A stretch of DNA of 64,000 bases. Origin: Triticum aestivum (Eukaryota > Streptophyta > Magnoliopsida > Poales > Poaceae). Every line of letters begins with the position of its first letter. Position 1 is the stretch's first letter. The notes under the pieces were generated by a model. It had not been told where the DNA came from. It ran no database searches and was given only the letters and a program-made list of their open reading frames with translations. Location: NCBI RefSeq assembly GCF_018294505.1, contig NC_057811.1, positions 20,972,024-21,036,023 of the forward strand, written 5' to 3'. A program made the translations under genes and the position numbers. Positions 1 through 9,664 of this stretch are shown here, in pieces.

Positions 1-542
1 TTTTTTAGTAGTAGTAGATGTCAATTTAGGGTTCATAGATAATGATTTTTAGTAGTAGTAGATGTTAATTAGTAGTAGTGATGGTACTAGTTAACTAGGG
101 CACTATGGTTAATAGTAGATGTTTTTTACTATTGTATAATGTAGTTTTTTTACTGTTTTTAGTAAGTGTTTAAAATAATTAGTAAGTAAATTAATAAACT
201 AGTTGAACTAGTTTAGTTTTAGTTTAACTAGTTTAGTAAGCAAATTAATAAACTAGTTGAACTAGTTGAATTAATAGAACTAATGTATTTTTAGTAAGAA
301 AATTAATATAACTAGTTGAACTACTTTATTTTTAGAAAGAACTAGTTTTTTTCTATTTGTAGAAAGTTTATATTTGGTAAGACAATATGGACATTTGGGT
401 CCGTGTTGATACGCTTCTGATTCTACCGCTATGTGAGTTTCTCAAACATAGTTATTAACTAATTTATATTGTTTATTTCAAAATAGTTGACAACTTATTT
501 CCATTGACAGCTTATTTTCATTCTTCAAAGAATGTGCGGAAG

Positions 543-1019
543 ATGGTAGACAAAACCCACTACACCGATGGCTCCAAATTAACTTATAAGGAGAAAAATC
601 ATCTGATCGCATTTTGTACTCATCTTGAGAATTACAATAACTATTATCGAACTCCTCCAAATTATGGTGAATACGTGCCACTAGTGCATCTGTTGAACCA
701 CGGTAACTTCTATGGAGATACCCAGGTAAGATTTTTTACTATTACGACATCCATGCATCTTTTGCATACTTCTAACCTAGTACATCATTGCTAACTACGA
801 AGTTATTACTAAGTTTTTCAACAGAAAACCCCGATGGATTGTGTGCCTCATCTGATGATTCGGAATGGTTGCCTTGAAGTTCTGAACATACAGCCAGGTC
901 ATCCTACGGATCCCACCTGTGCATATCGGATTTCTAAAACCGGTGAACACATGCTAATCAAAGAATGGAAAAAATGTTTGGACAGTCGTAAGGAGGTTCT
1001 TGGAAGCAACATTAAGTGA
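543..1019 (+). pseudogene. CACTA second-gene fragment, two exons, function unknown
   Basis: Two reading frames join cleanly across a GTAAG...CAACAG intron (726-824, phase 0). Exon 1 runs from the ATG at 543 to 725 and exon 2 from 825 to a TGA at 1017-1019, giving about 125 residues. The protein is hydrophilic, with a YYRTPPNYGEYVPL stretch in exon 1 and LNIQPGHP and a lysine-rich segment in exon 2. The frame stays open for another 25 or so codons after the TGA (RIGDRIISVLHNGEQG-like), so the stop is probably a lesion and the true protein longer. More exons may lie upstream. I recognise the sequence as a type often found next to TNP2 in Triticeae CACTA elements, presumably the TNPA-like second product, but I cannot assign a domain. 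No regulatory signal was identified. Confidence 0.5.
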
Positions 1020-1344
1020 AAGGCAAGAATTGGAGACAGGATAATCTCCGTTCTCCATAATGGAGAGCAGGGGCTATCTTGTTTTTTGCTATTTTACCTT
1101 AGAGAGTATAGTAGGTCCTAAGAGAATGTAGTAGGTCCTATGAGGTACAATATGTTTATTATGTGGTACAATGTGTTAGAGTTGATGATGAGGAGTAGTT
1201 GTGATTATGACTAGTGACCAATTTGCTATGTGATGTCTCATTGATGAAAACGATGATCATGAGGAGGTGTTATATGGTAATGATGTATTATGATGATAAG
1301 TTGTTAATGATATGATGATGATGATGATATTTATTATATCATTG

Positions 1345-1414
1345 GGTGAAAGATCCGCGGATTAGTTTCAAGTGGATGTCCATCCACTTGAAACTAGTCC
1401 ACGGTTCTTTCACC
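1345..1414. repeat. Near-perfect 34-nt inverted repeat (hairpin)
   Basis: The arms 1345-1378 and 1381-1414 are complementary with only about three mismatches, around a 2-nt centre. The arms contain TTTCAAGTGGATG and its complement. It lies 3' of the gene fragment in element A and before the subterminal repeats. It could form a long hairpin in RNA or a cruciform in DNA. Confidence 0.8.
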
Positions 1415-1534
1415 CCGTGATGTAATAACTCATTATGATGTAAAAACAATCTCTAAATTCCTGATGTATGAAAACTTGTATAAAGGTGTATGAATACAAC
1501 ATGAAATAAAAAAGAAATAAAATACGAAATAATA

Positions 1535-1741
1535 GTAGTAGCGCGGGCAGGGAGAAGCGCTACTAGTAATTACCAGTAGCGCTCTTTGGAGAAAGCGCTA
1601 CTACTAAGTCGATATAGCAGTAGCGCGGGTTATCGCTCGCTACTGCTAACCTTTAGTTGTAGCGCCGTACTATTAGCGCCCCTGCCCGCGCTACTGATAG
1701 CCCTAAAACCCGCGCTTCTGCTAGGCTTTTCCGTAGTAGTG
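1535..1741. repeat. Subterminal repeats and right TIR of CACTA element A
   Basis: Multiple direct and inverted copies of AGTAGCGCG / GCGCTACTG are packed into about 200 bp next to the terminus at 1741. In the family such repeats are binding sites for the element's accessory protein. The same motif type occurs at 9290-9650. Confidence 0.75.
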
Positions 1742-3287
1742 GCGGGAAGTAAATCTCAAGCTCATTCAGTATCACAACGATCTCTTCCTGTAGCCTTCAG
1801 AGCTGCTTCACAATGATCGACTGTCGAGAGATGATGTCGAAAAAGTTGCTGAGACCAATAAGCGTATCACAGACGTGCTTGTCCATTATCCCTCTAAGGG
1901 CAACAGGTAGTATCTGCATGATCATCACATGACAGTCACGGGACTTCATCCCGCTGAACCTTTTCTTGTCCGTGTCTAGATATCTGCTTATCTTGCCAAA
2001 GTAACAGGAACTAACTTTGACTCCGGTAAGGCACTTAAAGAATGGATCGATCCCAGCCTGACTTAAGGTGAAGCAAGAAGGGGGGCAATAATCCTCTTCC
2101 TTTACTTTCTTGCCCTTCTTCTCCCACGCCTCTGTCTCCGTCTCTGTCTCGTCTGACTTTTTACAGGGCGGCATGTGCAGATCTTCCCTGATATTCAAAT
2201 CTTGCTAGTCTTTTCTTGGCTTCGGCCCATCCTTGGTCTTATCCAGCATGTTCATCAGTGTCGCGAGCAAGCTCTCAAGGACATCTTACAGATATGCATT
2301 TGATCAAGGCAATGAGGTGTATCGAGTTTGTGCCAGTACTCCAAGTCCCAGAACACAGACCTCGTCTTCCATACCTTCGGTAGCGGCTCCGACGCCTTTT
2401 TCATCGTCTTTCTCGGCGCGGGGCACTACTTCCAGTTTTTCAACAGCTCATCGATTTTGGCGCCGCTCCGCTTACGTGGAGGTCCTCGATGCTCAGCGTG
2501 ACTATTGAATAGATCTTCACGGTTTCTCCACGGGTTGTCCAGTTCGAGCCATCTTGGATGCCCCATGTACATGATTTTCCCAGACCCGCCATCTTTCCTT
2601 GACGTTAGCTGCTGAGACGTCGTATCATCCATGCACCGCGTGCATCCGCAATATCCATGGCACACCTGGCCTGCGACATATCCGTAACCGAGATAGTCGC
2701 GCATCGTCGTGATCAGCACAGCTCTCATGTAGAAATACTCGCCTTTGCTGGCGTCCCATGTCTTTGCCGGTGTTTTCCATAACGTGTCTAACTCCTCTTG
2801 AAGTAGCCCCAGATACAGATTAGTATTATTTCCTGGTTGTTTCGGTCCTTGAATCATCATGCTCATGTGAATGTACTTCGACTTCATGCACAACCAGGGG
2901 GGAGGTTGTACATCCATACAAACACGGGCCATGTGCTATGATTGGTGTTCTGGTTGCCAAACGGATTCATGCCATAGTTACACGCGCCGAGCACGATGTT
3001 CCTTGCATCACATTCGAAATACCGATAGAAGCTGTTCAACGCTCTCCACTGGCTTCCATCCTTGACGTGTCTCAGCTTCAGATCATCTCCATCGCCGGGC
3101 TTCTTCCTCTCCGCGTGGCAGCACATTAGCTTTGCTTCCATGGGATCTACGAAATACCGCTGGAGACAGGGAGTGATCGGTAAGTACCATACAACTTTCT
3201 GGGGACATTTCTTCCCGGCCTTCTTGTATCGAGAAGCAGTGCACACCGGACAACTTGTTTTTTCCGCGTGCTCCTTTCGATAATTAA
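1742..3287 (-). pseudogene. TNP2-like CACTA transposase fragment (element B)
   Basis: Three minus-strand frames (3246-2884, 2932-2426, 2198-1797) together encode the middle of a TNP2/Transposase_21 protein. They contain the HSTWPVFVWMYNLPP stretch, the PWLCMKSKYIHMSM and IQGPKQPGN motifs, GYGYVAGQVCHGYCGC, and a later region with DCHVM and PVALRGIMDKHV. The copy is about as long as the matching part of element C (6360-7855) and nearly identical to it by eye. Its 3' part was cut off by insertion of element A at 1741, and its 5' part is lost at about 3287, where the match to element C stops abruptly. The first two frames overlap at 2884-2932 and switch by -1, exactly as in the two other copies in this window. 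It is not functional as it stands. Confidence 0.85.
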
Positions 3288-3405
3288 GTGACCAAATTAA
3301 TAGAAGTTCATCATCACATTAAAAACAAAGTACATACATAGTTCTCATCTAACAACATATATATAGCTCTCTAGAGCATCTAATTAATTAAACCATACAT
3401 TGAAA

Positions 3406-3853
3406 CTATGTAAAACATTTCAATGCGAAAACAAATGCGATCATAATCGCAACCAAGGTAACAATTGATCCAACGGCATAATGATACCAAGCCTCGGTAT
3501 GAATGGGATATTTTCTAATCTTTCTAATCTTCAAGCGCATTGCATCCATCTGGATCTTGTGATCATCGACGACATCCGCAACATGCAACTCCAATATCAT
3601 TTTCTCCTCCTCAATTTTTTTTATTTTTTCCTTCAAGTAATTGTTTTCTTCTTCAACTAAATTTATCCTCTCGACAATAGGGTCGGTTAGAATTTCCGGT
3701 TCAACCACCTCCTAGATAAATAAAATCTATGTCACGTTGGTCGGTATATTTGTCATAAACAATAAATGAACCAATTAGTTATAAAAAGATAATATATACC
3801 ACATCCGAATCATAGACAAGACGAGGGCCGACCGGGGCGGATACCAAAACCAT
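3406..3853 (-). CDS. Small coiled-coil, tail-anchored protein carried in a CACTA context, two exons
   Basis: Exon 1 (3853-3800) starts MVLVSAPVGP and ends at a GT donor. An 88-bp AT-rich intron (3712-3799) with a CTAG acceptor leads to exon 2 (3711-3406). The spliced product is about 119 residues, in frame across a phase-0 junction. Residues of about 35-70 are rich in E, K, I and L with heptad-like spacing (LVEEENNYLKEK...), suggesting a coiled coil. The last 25 or so residues form a single hydrophobic segment (GSIVTLVAIMIAFVFALKCF) at the extreme C terminus, the layout of a tail-anchored membrane protein. A TATATA sequence at about 4210 upstream could be its TATA box. I recognise similar frames as common in Triticeae CACTA elements, but no function is known to me. 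No lesion is visible, so it could be expressed. Confidence 0.55.
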
Positions 3854-4229
3854 CGCACTATGTAATAAGAAGGAATAATAAAAGTAACAAAATTAGACAA
3901 GTATCTATCTAAGGTAAGAATTTTTTTCCTTTCAGAAAGAAGATAAGAACAAGAGGCTCACCACGGTGGTGCTGGCGACGAGATCGGCGCGGGCGATCGA
4001 CGGCGGTGAAGACGGGGACGGGACGTGACGGACCGCTAAACCTAGACAAATCTCGGGAAAAATGGAGGTCGAAGGTCGAGTTTCGAGAGGAGAAAGATTA
4101 ACTAGTGTGGCTCAGACATTTCATCGAACACCTCATGTGCATAGGAGGTGAGCTAGAGTACCCAAATGCCCTCCCCTCGCCGGCCAGAAAAAACAGAGCA
4201 CTGTGGAGGGCTCTGCTGTGGCGATGGGG

Positions 4230-4372
4230 TATATATAGGGAACTCATTGGTCCCGGTTCGTGGCACCAACCGGGACTAAAGGCCTTTGGTCCCGGTTGGT
4301 GCCACGAACCGGGACCAATGACCCCCTTTAGTCCCGGTTGGTGGCACCAACCGGGACCAAAGGCCTTGTGCT
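4230..4372. repeat. CCGGTTGGTG-type CACTA subterminal repeats
   Basis: Alternating direct and inverted copies of GTCCCGGTTGGTG and its complement occur over 140 bp. The same repeat type lies at 5090-5215, and at both ends of the complete element at 27044-28548, which identifies it as a CACTA subterminal array. No terminus (CACTA or TAGTG) is seen beside it, so the element edges here are uncertain. Confidence 0.75.
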
Positions 4373-4390
4373 GCCCCGCGTCAAAAGTTT

Positions 4391-4434
4391 AGTCCCACCT
4401 CGCTAGTTGAGAGGGCTCGAGAGTGGTTTATAAG
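4391..4434 (+). promoter_or_regulatory. U3/U6-type Pol III promoter motif pair (USE plus TATA), plus strand
   Basis: An upstream sequence element AGTCCCACCTCG (4391-4402) is followed after about 24 nt by TTTATAAG (4427-4434). Plant snRNA genes have this USE and TATA pair, and the 23-26 nt gap is the one known for Pol III genes such as U6 and U3; Pol II snRNA genes use about 10 nt more. The block sits between CACTA repeats, not next to a known snRNA. An inverted repeat (4405-4423 with 4451-4470) brackets the TATA. Downstream are a hairpin (4510-4589) and a T7 run (4598-4604). An earlier TTTT at 4492-4495 could also stop Pol III. Confidence 0.55.
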
Positions 4435-4454
4435 CGCTGCTGCGCCCACCCTCT

Positions 4455-4604
4455 CGAGCTCCTCTCAACTGCAGGCTTTCGGGCCTAACCGTTTTCTTTG
4501 CCTGTGGGGCCTACTGGGCCTTCTGCGGGCCTGAATCCTGGCCCATGGATGGGTTTCAAGTCGTATTCAGGCCGTGGCGGCCCAGTAGGTGGCATAATTT
4601 TTTT
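4455..4604 (+). ncRNA. Possible Pol III transcript with a hairpin, ending in a T-run
   Basis: If transcription starts about 22-25 nt after the TATA at 4427-4434, an RNA of about 145 nt would end at the seven-T run 4598-4604. It would contain an inverted repeat, 4510-4536 with 4565-4589 (arms beginning CCTACTGGGCC and ending GGCCCAGTAGG), separated by 28 nt. The sequence matches no snRNA, snoRNA or 7SL that I recognise. This is a prediction from signal spacing only. Confidence 0.25.
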
Positions 4605-4869
4605 CTCTGTTTTTTGTTTTCTCTTTTGCTTTATTTGTGTTGTTTTGTTTCTACTTACAACAAAAAACTTATTTATTTTATTTCTAATTACTTATGTATT
4701 TTACTTTAATTATTTTATTTTTATTTATTTTACTTCTGCTATTTTTATTTAATTTATTAAGGTTTATTTATTTTAGTTACTATAGTTTATTTTATTTTAT
4801 TTTATTAAGGTTTATTTATTTTTATTTATTTTATTAAGGTTTATTTATTTATTTACTATAAAAAATGAA

Positions 4870-4979
4870 CATAGATGCGCCTATAGAGAAAATTCAACCT
4901 AAATTCATAATAAATTTCTATGAATTCAAAGAAATTTACTGTGAATTTAGGTCAAATTCCCTGTATACGGGTATCTATT
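4870..4979. repeat. Long AT-rich palindrome
   Basis: Arms 4882-4917 and 4932-4967 are complementary with few mismatches, and weaker pairing extends outward to about 4870 and 4979. It lies midway between the two convergent promoter motifs, so the whole 4391-5062 block is roughly an inverted repeat with this palindrome near its centre. The stretch 4605-4870 is low-complexity TTTATTT sequence. Confidence 0.7.
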
Positions 4980-5019
4980 TTCACTTTGAGAGGAGCTGAA
5001 CAAGGCAGAGAGGGACGGG

Positions 5020-5062
5020 CTTATAAACTACTGTGAGCGTCCTTCGGTTGGCGAGGTGGGAC
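5020..5062 (-). promoter_or_regulatory. U3/U6-type Pol III promoter motif pair, minus strand
   Basis: On the minus strand GTCCCACCTCG (5062-5052) is followed after 24 nt by TTTATAAG (5027-5020). This mirrors the plus-strand pair at 4391-4434, so the two motif sets face each other across about 600 bp. No snRNA sequence lies downstream. Either could be a relic of a captured snRNA-type promoter. Confidence 0.5.
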
Positions 5063-5089
5063 TAAACACTGGCCGCAACTAGGACCAGC

Positions 5090-5221
5090 CCTGTAGTCCC
5101 GGTTTGTGGTATGAACCGGGACTAAAGGGCTATGGGCCAGGAGCGTGGCCCATTGGTGCCGATTTGTCCCACCAACCGGGACCGAAGGGTCCGGACGAAC
5201 CGGGACCAATTCCCCTCATTG
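5090..5221. repeat. CCGGTTTGTG-type CACTA subterminal repeats
   Basis: Copies of GTCCCGGTTTGTGG and its complement run directly up to the broken C-terminal end of the element C transposase gene. No terminus is seen at the junction at about 5221, so this is a rearrangement or deletion joint rather than an element edge. Confidence 0.65.
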
Positions 5222-8200
5222 TGACTTTGCCTTTTCCATGGAGTACGATTTTTCTTAGGTAATGTACTATTGATTCTTCTTTTGACGTATACTTCATCAT
5301 CATCGTCATCTTCCCTCATTGGGTTGCCGTACTGATCGTAGTCTTCCTCGTTGGCGATTCCATTCCAATGATGTTCCTTTTGCCTCTCCTCATGACAACA
5401 CGGCTGGGATTGCGCGGGTCGGTTATGAAGAAGCATTGTGTCACGTGCTTAGCGTGTACCCATGGCTCGTTTTTTGCGATAGCATTCACAGTAGCGCTCT
5501 TGGCGTCGGGTATAGTCATGGTAGTGAAATTCCGGTTTTCTCTTTCAACATTCTTAGCCCATCTCACAAGGAACATCGTCGTGCTGTGCAGTCCAGAGTA
5601 GTCAAGCTCCCAGATCTCCTCGACCCTTCCGTAAAATCTTTCAGTTGCGCCGTTGTCGCTGCCGGTCATGCATTCCCTCGTCACCCCTGAGTTCTGATCA
5701 TCACTGTCCTTATCTTTGGCCTCTGTGTAGAACGTCTATCCGTTGATACCGTATGGCTGATAGGTTACGAGGTTCGGCGAGGGGCCATGTGCTAAGGCAT
5801 ATATGAGCAATCCATCCTTAGAGCCCTCCTCCAGGGGATTAGCAATAATATGCTCTTTGAACCAATGCAGGAAAGTGGAGTTGTGCTCTCTAGTAACTTC
5901 GGCGTCCGTCCTGCATACCCCCTGGTCACGATACTTCTTTGAAATAATTTCTTTGTGCAGTGCCACGAAAGGATCTACCTCGTCTAGGTGTTGTAGCACT
6001 ACCAAGTTTGCTCTATCAAAGTCGCTGCATCAATCTGAGTATGCCACATGCAGTTCCCTGCGACTATTGGAGTGACCTTCTCCTTCGAGCCTCCCATCTT
6101 GCTTGTTAACGGGCAAACCGACACTAACACCAGGCGGCTGGTCTGCGCTATATAGAAAATTCTCGCAGCAAGAGATGCACTCTTGTGTCAGATAGCCCTG
6201 GACGATGCTTCCATCCGGATGGGCCATGTTACGAACGAATCCTTTGATGATCCCATTCATCCTCTCAAAATGGCATCATGTTGTGCAGAAATGACGGCCC
6301 CGGGTCTATTATGTCGTCCACAATATGGACACACAGATGCACCATCACGTCAAAGAACGCGGGCGGGAAGTACATCTCAAGCTCATTTAGTATCACAACG
6401 ATCTCTTCCTGTAGCCTTCGGAGCTGCTCCACACTGATCGACTTTCAAGAGATGACGTCGAAAAAGTTGCAGAGACCAATAAGCGTGTCACGGACGTGCT
6501 TGTCCATTATCCCTCTAAGGGCAACAGGTTGTATCTGTGTCATCATCACATGACAGTCATGGGACTTCATCTGACTGAACCTTTTCTTGTCCGTGTCTAG
6601 ATATTTTCTTATCTCGCCACAGTAACCGGAACTAACTTTGACTCCGGTAAGGCACTTAAAGAATTGATCGATCTCAGCCCGACTTATGGTGAAGCAAGAA
6701 GGGGGGCAATAATCCTCTTTCTTTATTTTCTTGCCCTTCTTCTCCCGCGCCTCTGTCTCCGTCTCTGTCTCGTCTGACTTTTTACGGGGCGGCATGTGGA
6801 GATCTTCCCCGATATGAAAATCTTACAAGTATTTTCTTGCCTTTGGCCCATCCTTGGTCTTTCCGCATGTTCATCAGTGTCGCGAGCAAGCTCTCAAGGA
6901 CATCCTTACATATATGCATTTGATCAACGCAATGAGGTGTATCGAGTTTGTGCCAGTACTCCAAGTCCCAGAACACAGACCTCGTCTTCCATACCTTCAA
7001 CATCGGCTCCGGCACCTTTTTCATCGTCCTTCCTTTTTTCAATAGCTCATCAATTTCGGCGCCGCTCCGCTTACGTGGAGGTCCTCGATGCTCCACGGGT
7101 CGCGCTGTTCGAGCCATGTTCGATGCCCCTTGTACACGATTTTCTCAGACCGGCCATCTTTCCTTGATGTTAGCTGCTGGGACGTCGTATCATCCATGCA
7201 CCGCGTGCATCCGCAATATCCATGGCACACCTGGCCTGCGACATATCCGTAACCGAGATAGTCATGCACCGTCGTGATAAGCGCGGCTCTCATGTAGAAA
7301 TACTCGCCTTTGCTGGCGTCCCATGTCTTGGCCGGTGTTTTCCATAACGTGTCTAACTCCTCTTGAAGTAGCCCCAGATACAAATTAATATTATTTCCTG
7401 GTTGTTTCGGCCCTTGAATAAGCATGCTCAAGTGAATATACTTCGACTTCATGCACAACCAGGGGGGAGGTTGTACATCCATACAAACACGGGCCATGTG
7501 CTATGGTTGGTGTTCTGGTTGCCAAACGGATTCATGCCATCGATACACGCGCCGAGCACGATGTGCCTTGCATCACATTCGAAATACCGATAGAATCTGT
7601 TCAACGCTCTCCACTGGCTTCCATCCTTGACGTGTCTCAGCTTCGGATCATCTCCATCGTCGGGCTTCTTCCTCTCCGCGTGCCAGCGCATTAGCTTTGC
7701 TTCCTTGGGATCTACGAAATACCGCTGGAGATGGGGAGTGATCGGTAAGTACCATACAACTTTCTGGGGACATTTCCTCCCGGCCTTCTTGTATCGAGAA
7801 GCATTGTACACCGGATAGCTTGTTTTTTCCGCCTGCTCGTTCCGATAAATTATGCAATCGTTGATGCATGCATGGTATCTAACGTGCGGTAGATCAAGAG
7901 GGCACACGATCTTCTTGGCCTCATCAACACTAGTAGGACATAGATTCCCCGTGGGAAGAATATCCTTTAGGTACTTGAGATGCTCATCCAGGCTATTGTC
8001 GGTCCATTTGTTTTTAGCCTTCGTCTTCAGGAGTTGGAGCATGAAACTCAACCGGGTCACCTTAGGATTGCAACCATCATACAATGGAGTGTTCGAGTCT
8101 ACCACCAGTTGCTCCAGCTTAGGCTCCTCTCTAGAAGCAGCTCTCTCAGTACTCGTCTCCTTGCGAACCAGTGCTTGAACATGAGGGTCCCGCACGATTG

Positions 8201-8603
8201 AACTTAGTACCGACGAACTCTGCTGCGTGGAGTCCACGTTCTCTCCGCCGCCATGTCCGGCCCCTTCTCCTCCGCCATGTCCGGCCCCTTCTCCGCCGCC
8301 ATGTCCGACCTCTTCCCCGCTGCCATTATCGATCATCTCTTCATCTTGCCCCGTGTCGTCATTGCCTGCCCCGTCGGCGTCCTCAACATCGTCATCCTCA
8401 TCTTCAATTATCCACCGACTATAGACATCCATGAAACCAGTCATGAGCAGGTGCGCTTCGACACGACCATCGTCATAGGGGTCGAGCCAAACTATTCATT
8501 TGCATTTCCGACACGGACATAAAACCTCTGATCGGTTATTTTCTTTCATGTCCTGCACCGCCGACCGCAACCACCTGGCCACCACCGTTCCACTGATCAC
8601 CAT
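5222..8603 (-). pseudogene. TNP2-like CACTA transposase gene (element C), nearly full length but broken
   Basis: Minus-strand frames cover the whole TNP2 order. The N terminus starts near 8603 with a CPCRKCK zinc-binding-like motif. An acidic GHGGGEG repeat segment follows (about 8260-8340). The Transposase_21 core follows (7850-6800; DLPHVRYHACINDCIIYR, HSTWPVFVWMYNLPP, PWLCMKSKYIHLSM, GYGYVAGQVCHGYCGC). Then come a DUF4218-like region (6800-6030) and a DUF4216-like region (5750-5400; FYGRVEEIWELDYSG), and an acidic C terminus (MREDDDDDEVYVKRR). TNP2 proteins cut and paste CACTA elements. Lesions: an in-frame TGA after CPCRKCK at about 8498, a -1 frame switch at 7449-7497, further shifts near 7100, 6790 and 6250, and a TAG at 5736. 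The gene is probably interrupted by introns in its native form, so some breaks could be splice sites. Confidence 0.85.
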
Positions 8604-9289
8604 GAACGTCTGCACGTTAATAATAAACAAATTGATTATAAAAATGCGTGCATGCATCAAAGTCATACAAAACTTCGGCATGACCTTCCCTAAAAATAGG
8701 ACATACAGATCTAGAGTTTGCCCGGAATTCACCGAAACGGAAATAAATCGACATTTCGGCAAAACATAGGCAACTCAAAAGAACAATTTGGCGTCAACTC
8801 ATGCCACACACACAATTTCCATCATATTGCCCAATTATCATGTCACATACACATACACATATTTCCGTTTTGCAAAATCATGAAATTTTAATCACCTCTA
8901 TCTCGAGATTGAGCACATGGTGGAGATGATGATGTAGGGATATCAAAAGTGCACAAAGCTCTTCTTGACAAAGATAGATCTAGTTAGGGGGCAAATAGGT
9001 CACTTAACTAAATGCTACATCTACCTAGCTAGCTAATTTGGGAGGACACAACTTCAACTAGTGGAGGGGGAAGGAAAAAAGAAAAAGGAGATGCATTAAT
9101 GGAGGTGGTGTAGTTAGCTAGGATTAATGAAGAGAGAGAAAGGTAGGTAGATGAGGGAGAGTAATGGGGGGAGAAGTATTCAGGAAGAAGAAGAGTGAGA
9201 AAGGGAGGATGTGGGAGGTACGGGAAAGGGAGGAGAGGAGATGGGGGAGGGGAGGACGGGTGGAAAAAGGTGGTGGGGTGGTGCATCTT

Positions 9290-9664
9290 AGCAGTAGCAC
9301 GGGAGGAAAAACGCGCTACTGATAAGAGCGTAGCAGCAGCGCGCTTTTCTCACGGGCGCTACTGCTAAACGGGGCCAACCGTGTGGACAATTTCAAAATT
9401 AGCAGGAGCGACGTGAGTAAAAAACGCGCTACTACTATTGCATTAGCAGTAGCGCGCATTGTGACACCGCGTTGCTGCTAAACTTAGGTTGTTGGTTACT
9501 GTCGGTCGATTTTTATAGCAGCGCGGTTTAGCCCTCACGCGCTACTGCTAAGTTTGCATCAGTAGCTTGTTTCTCTTAACCTCGCTACTGCTAATTAGTA
9601 GTAGCGCCTCTTTTTGTGCGGCGCTGCTGCTAAGATTCTGTGTATAAGGTTTTCCCTAGTAGTG
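9290..9664. repeat. Subterminal repeats and right TIR of CACTA element C
   Basis: Direct and inverted copies of TAGCAGTAGCGCG alternate over 350 bp, ending at the TIR at 9664. The next three bases (GTA) would be one copy of the target duplication; the other is out of reach. Confidence 0.8.

Larger units (their letters stand above)
1..1741 (+). mobile_element. Right-hand part of a CACTA transposon (element A), left end outside the window
   Basis: The right terminus is seen directly: the sequence ends in ...CCGTAGTAGTG at 1741, the reverse complement of a CACTACTACGG terminal inverted repeat. About 200 bp inward (1535-1735) are inverted copies of a GCGCTACTGCT motif, the subterminal repeats expected for CACTA elements. 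The sequence to its right (from 1742) is the middle of another element's transposase gene, and it matches the uninterrupted copy at about 6360, so element A inserted into element B. The first 480 bases are AT-rich and built of short repeats around CTAGTTGAACTAG; no gene is seen there. The left end and the 3-bp target duplication cannot be checked. The plus-strand gene at 543-1019 is read as cargo or second gene of this element. Confidence 0.75.
5222..9664 (-). mobile_element. CACTA element C, right end intact, left end lost
   Basis: The right terminus is seen at 9664 (...CCCTAGTAGTG, the inverse of CACTACTAGGG), preceded by GCGCTACTGCTA subterminal repeats at 9290-9650. The TNP2 gene reads toward the left. 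The left end is replaced at about 5221 by CCGGTT-type repeats of a different family, so the copy is recombined or truncated. Segment 8604-9290 is noncoding: it contains a GGCATGACCTTCCCT/AAAAATAGGAC motif shared with element F (12.88 and 17.9 kb) and an AG-rich stretch (9055-9285). Confidence 0.7.

Noticed and set aside
9029..9286. Proline/serine-rich minus-strand frame
   Set aside because: It reads an AG-rich low-complexity tract; no start context or homologue recognised.
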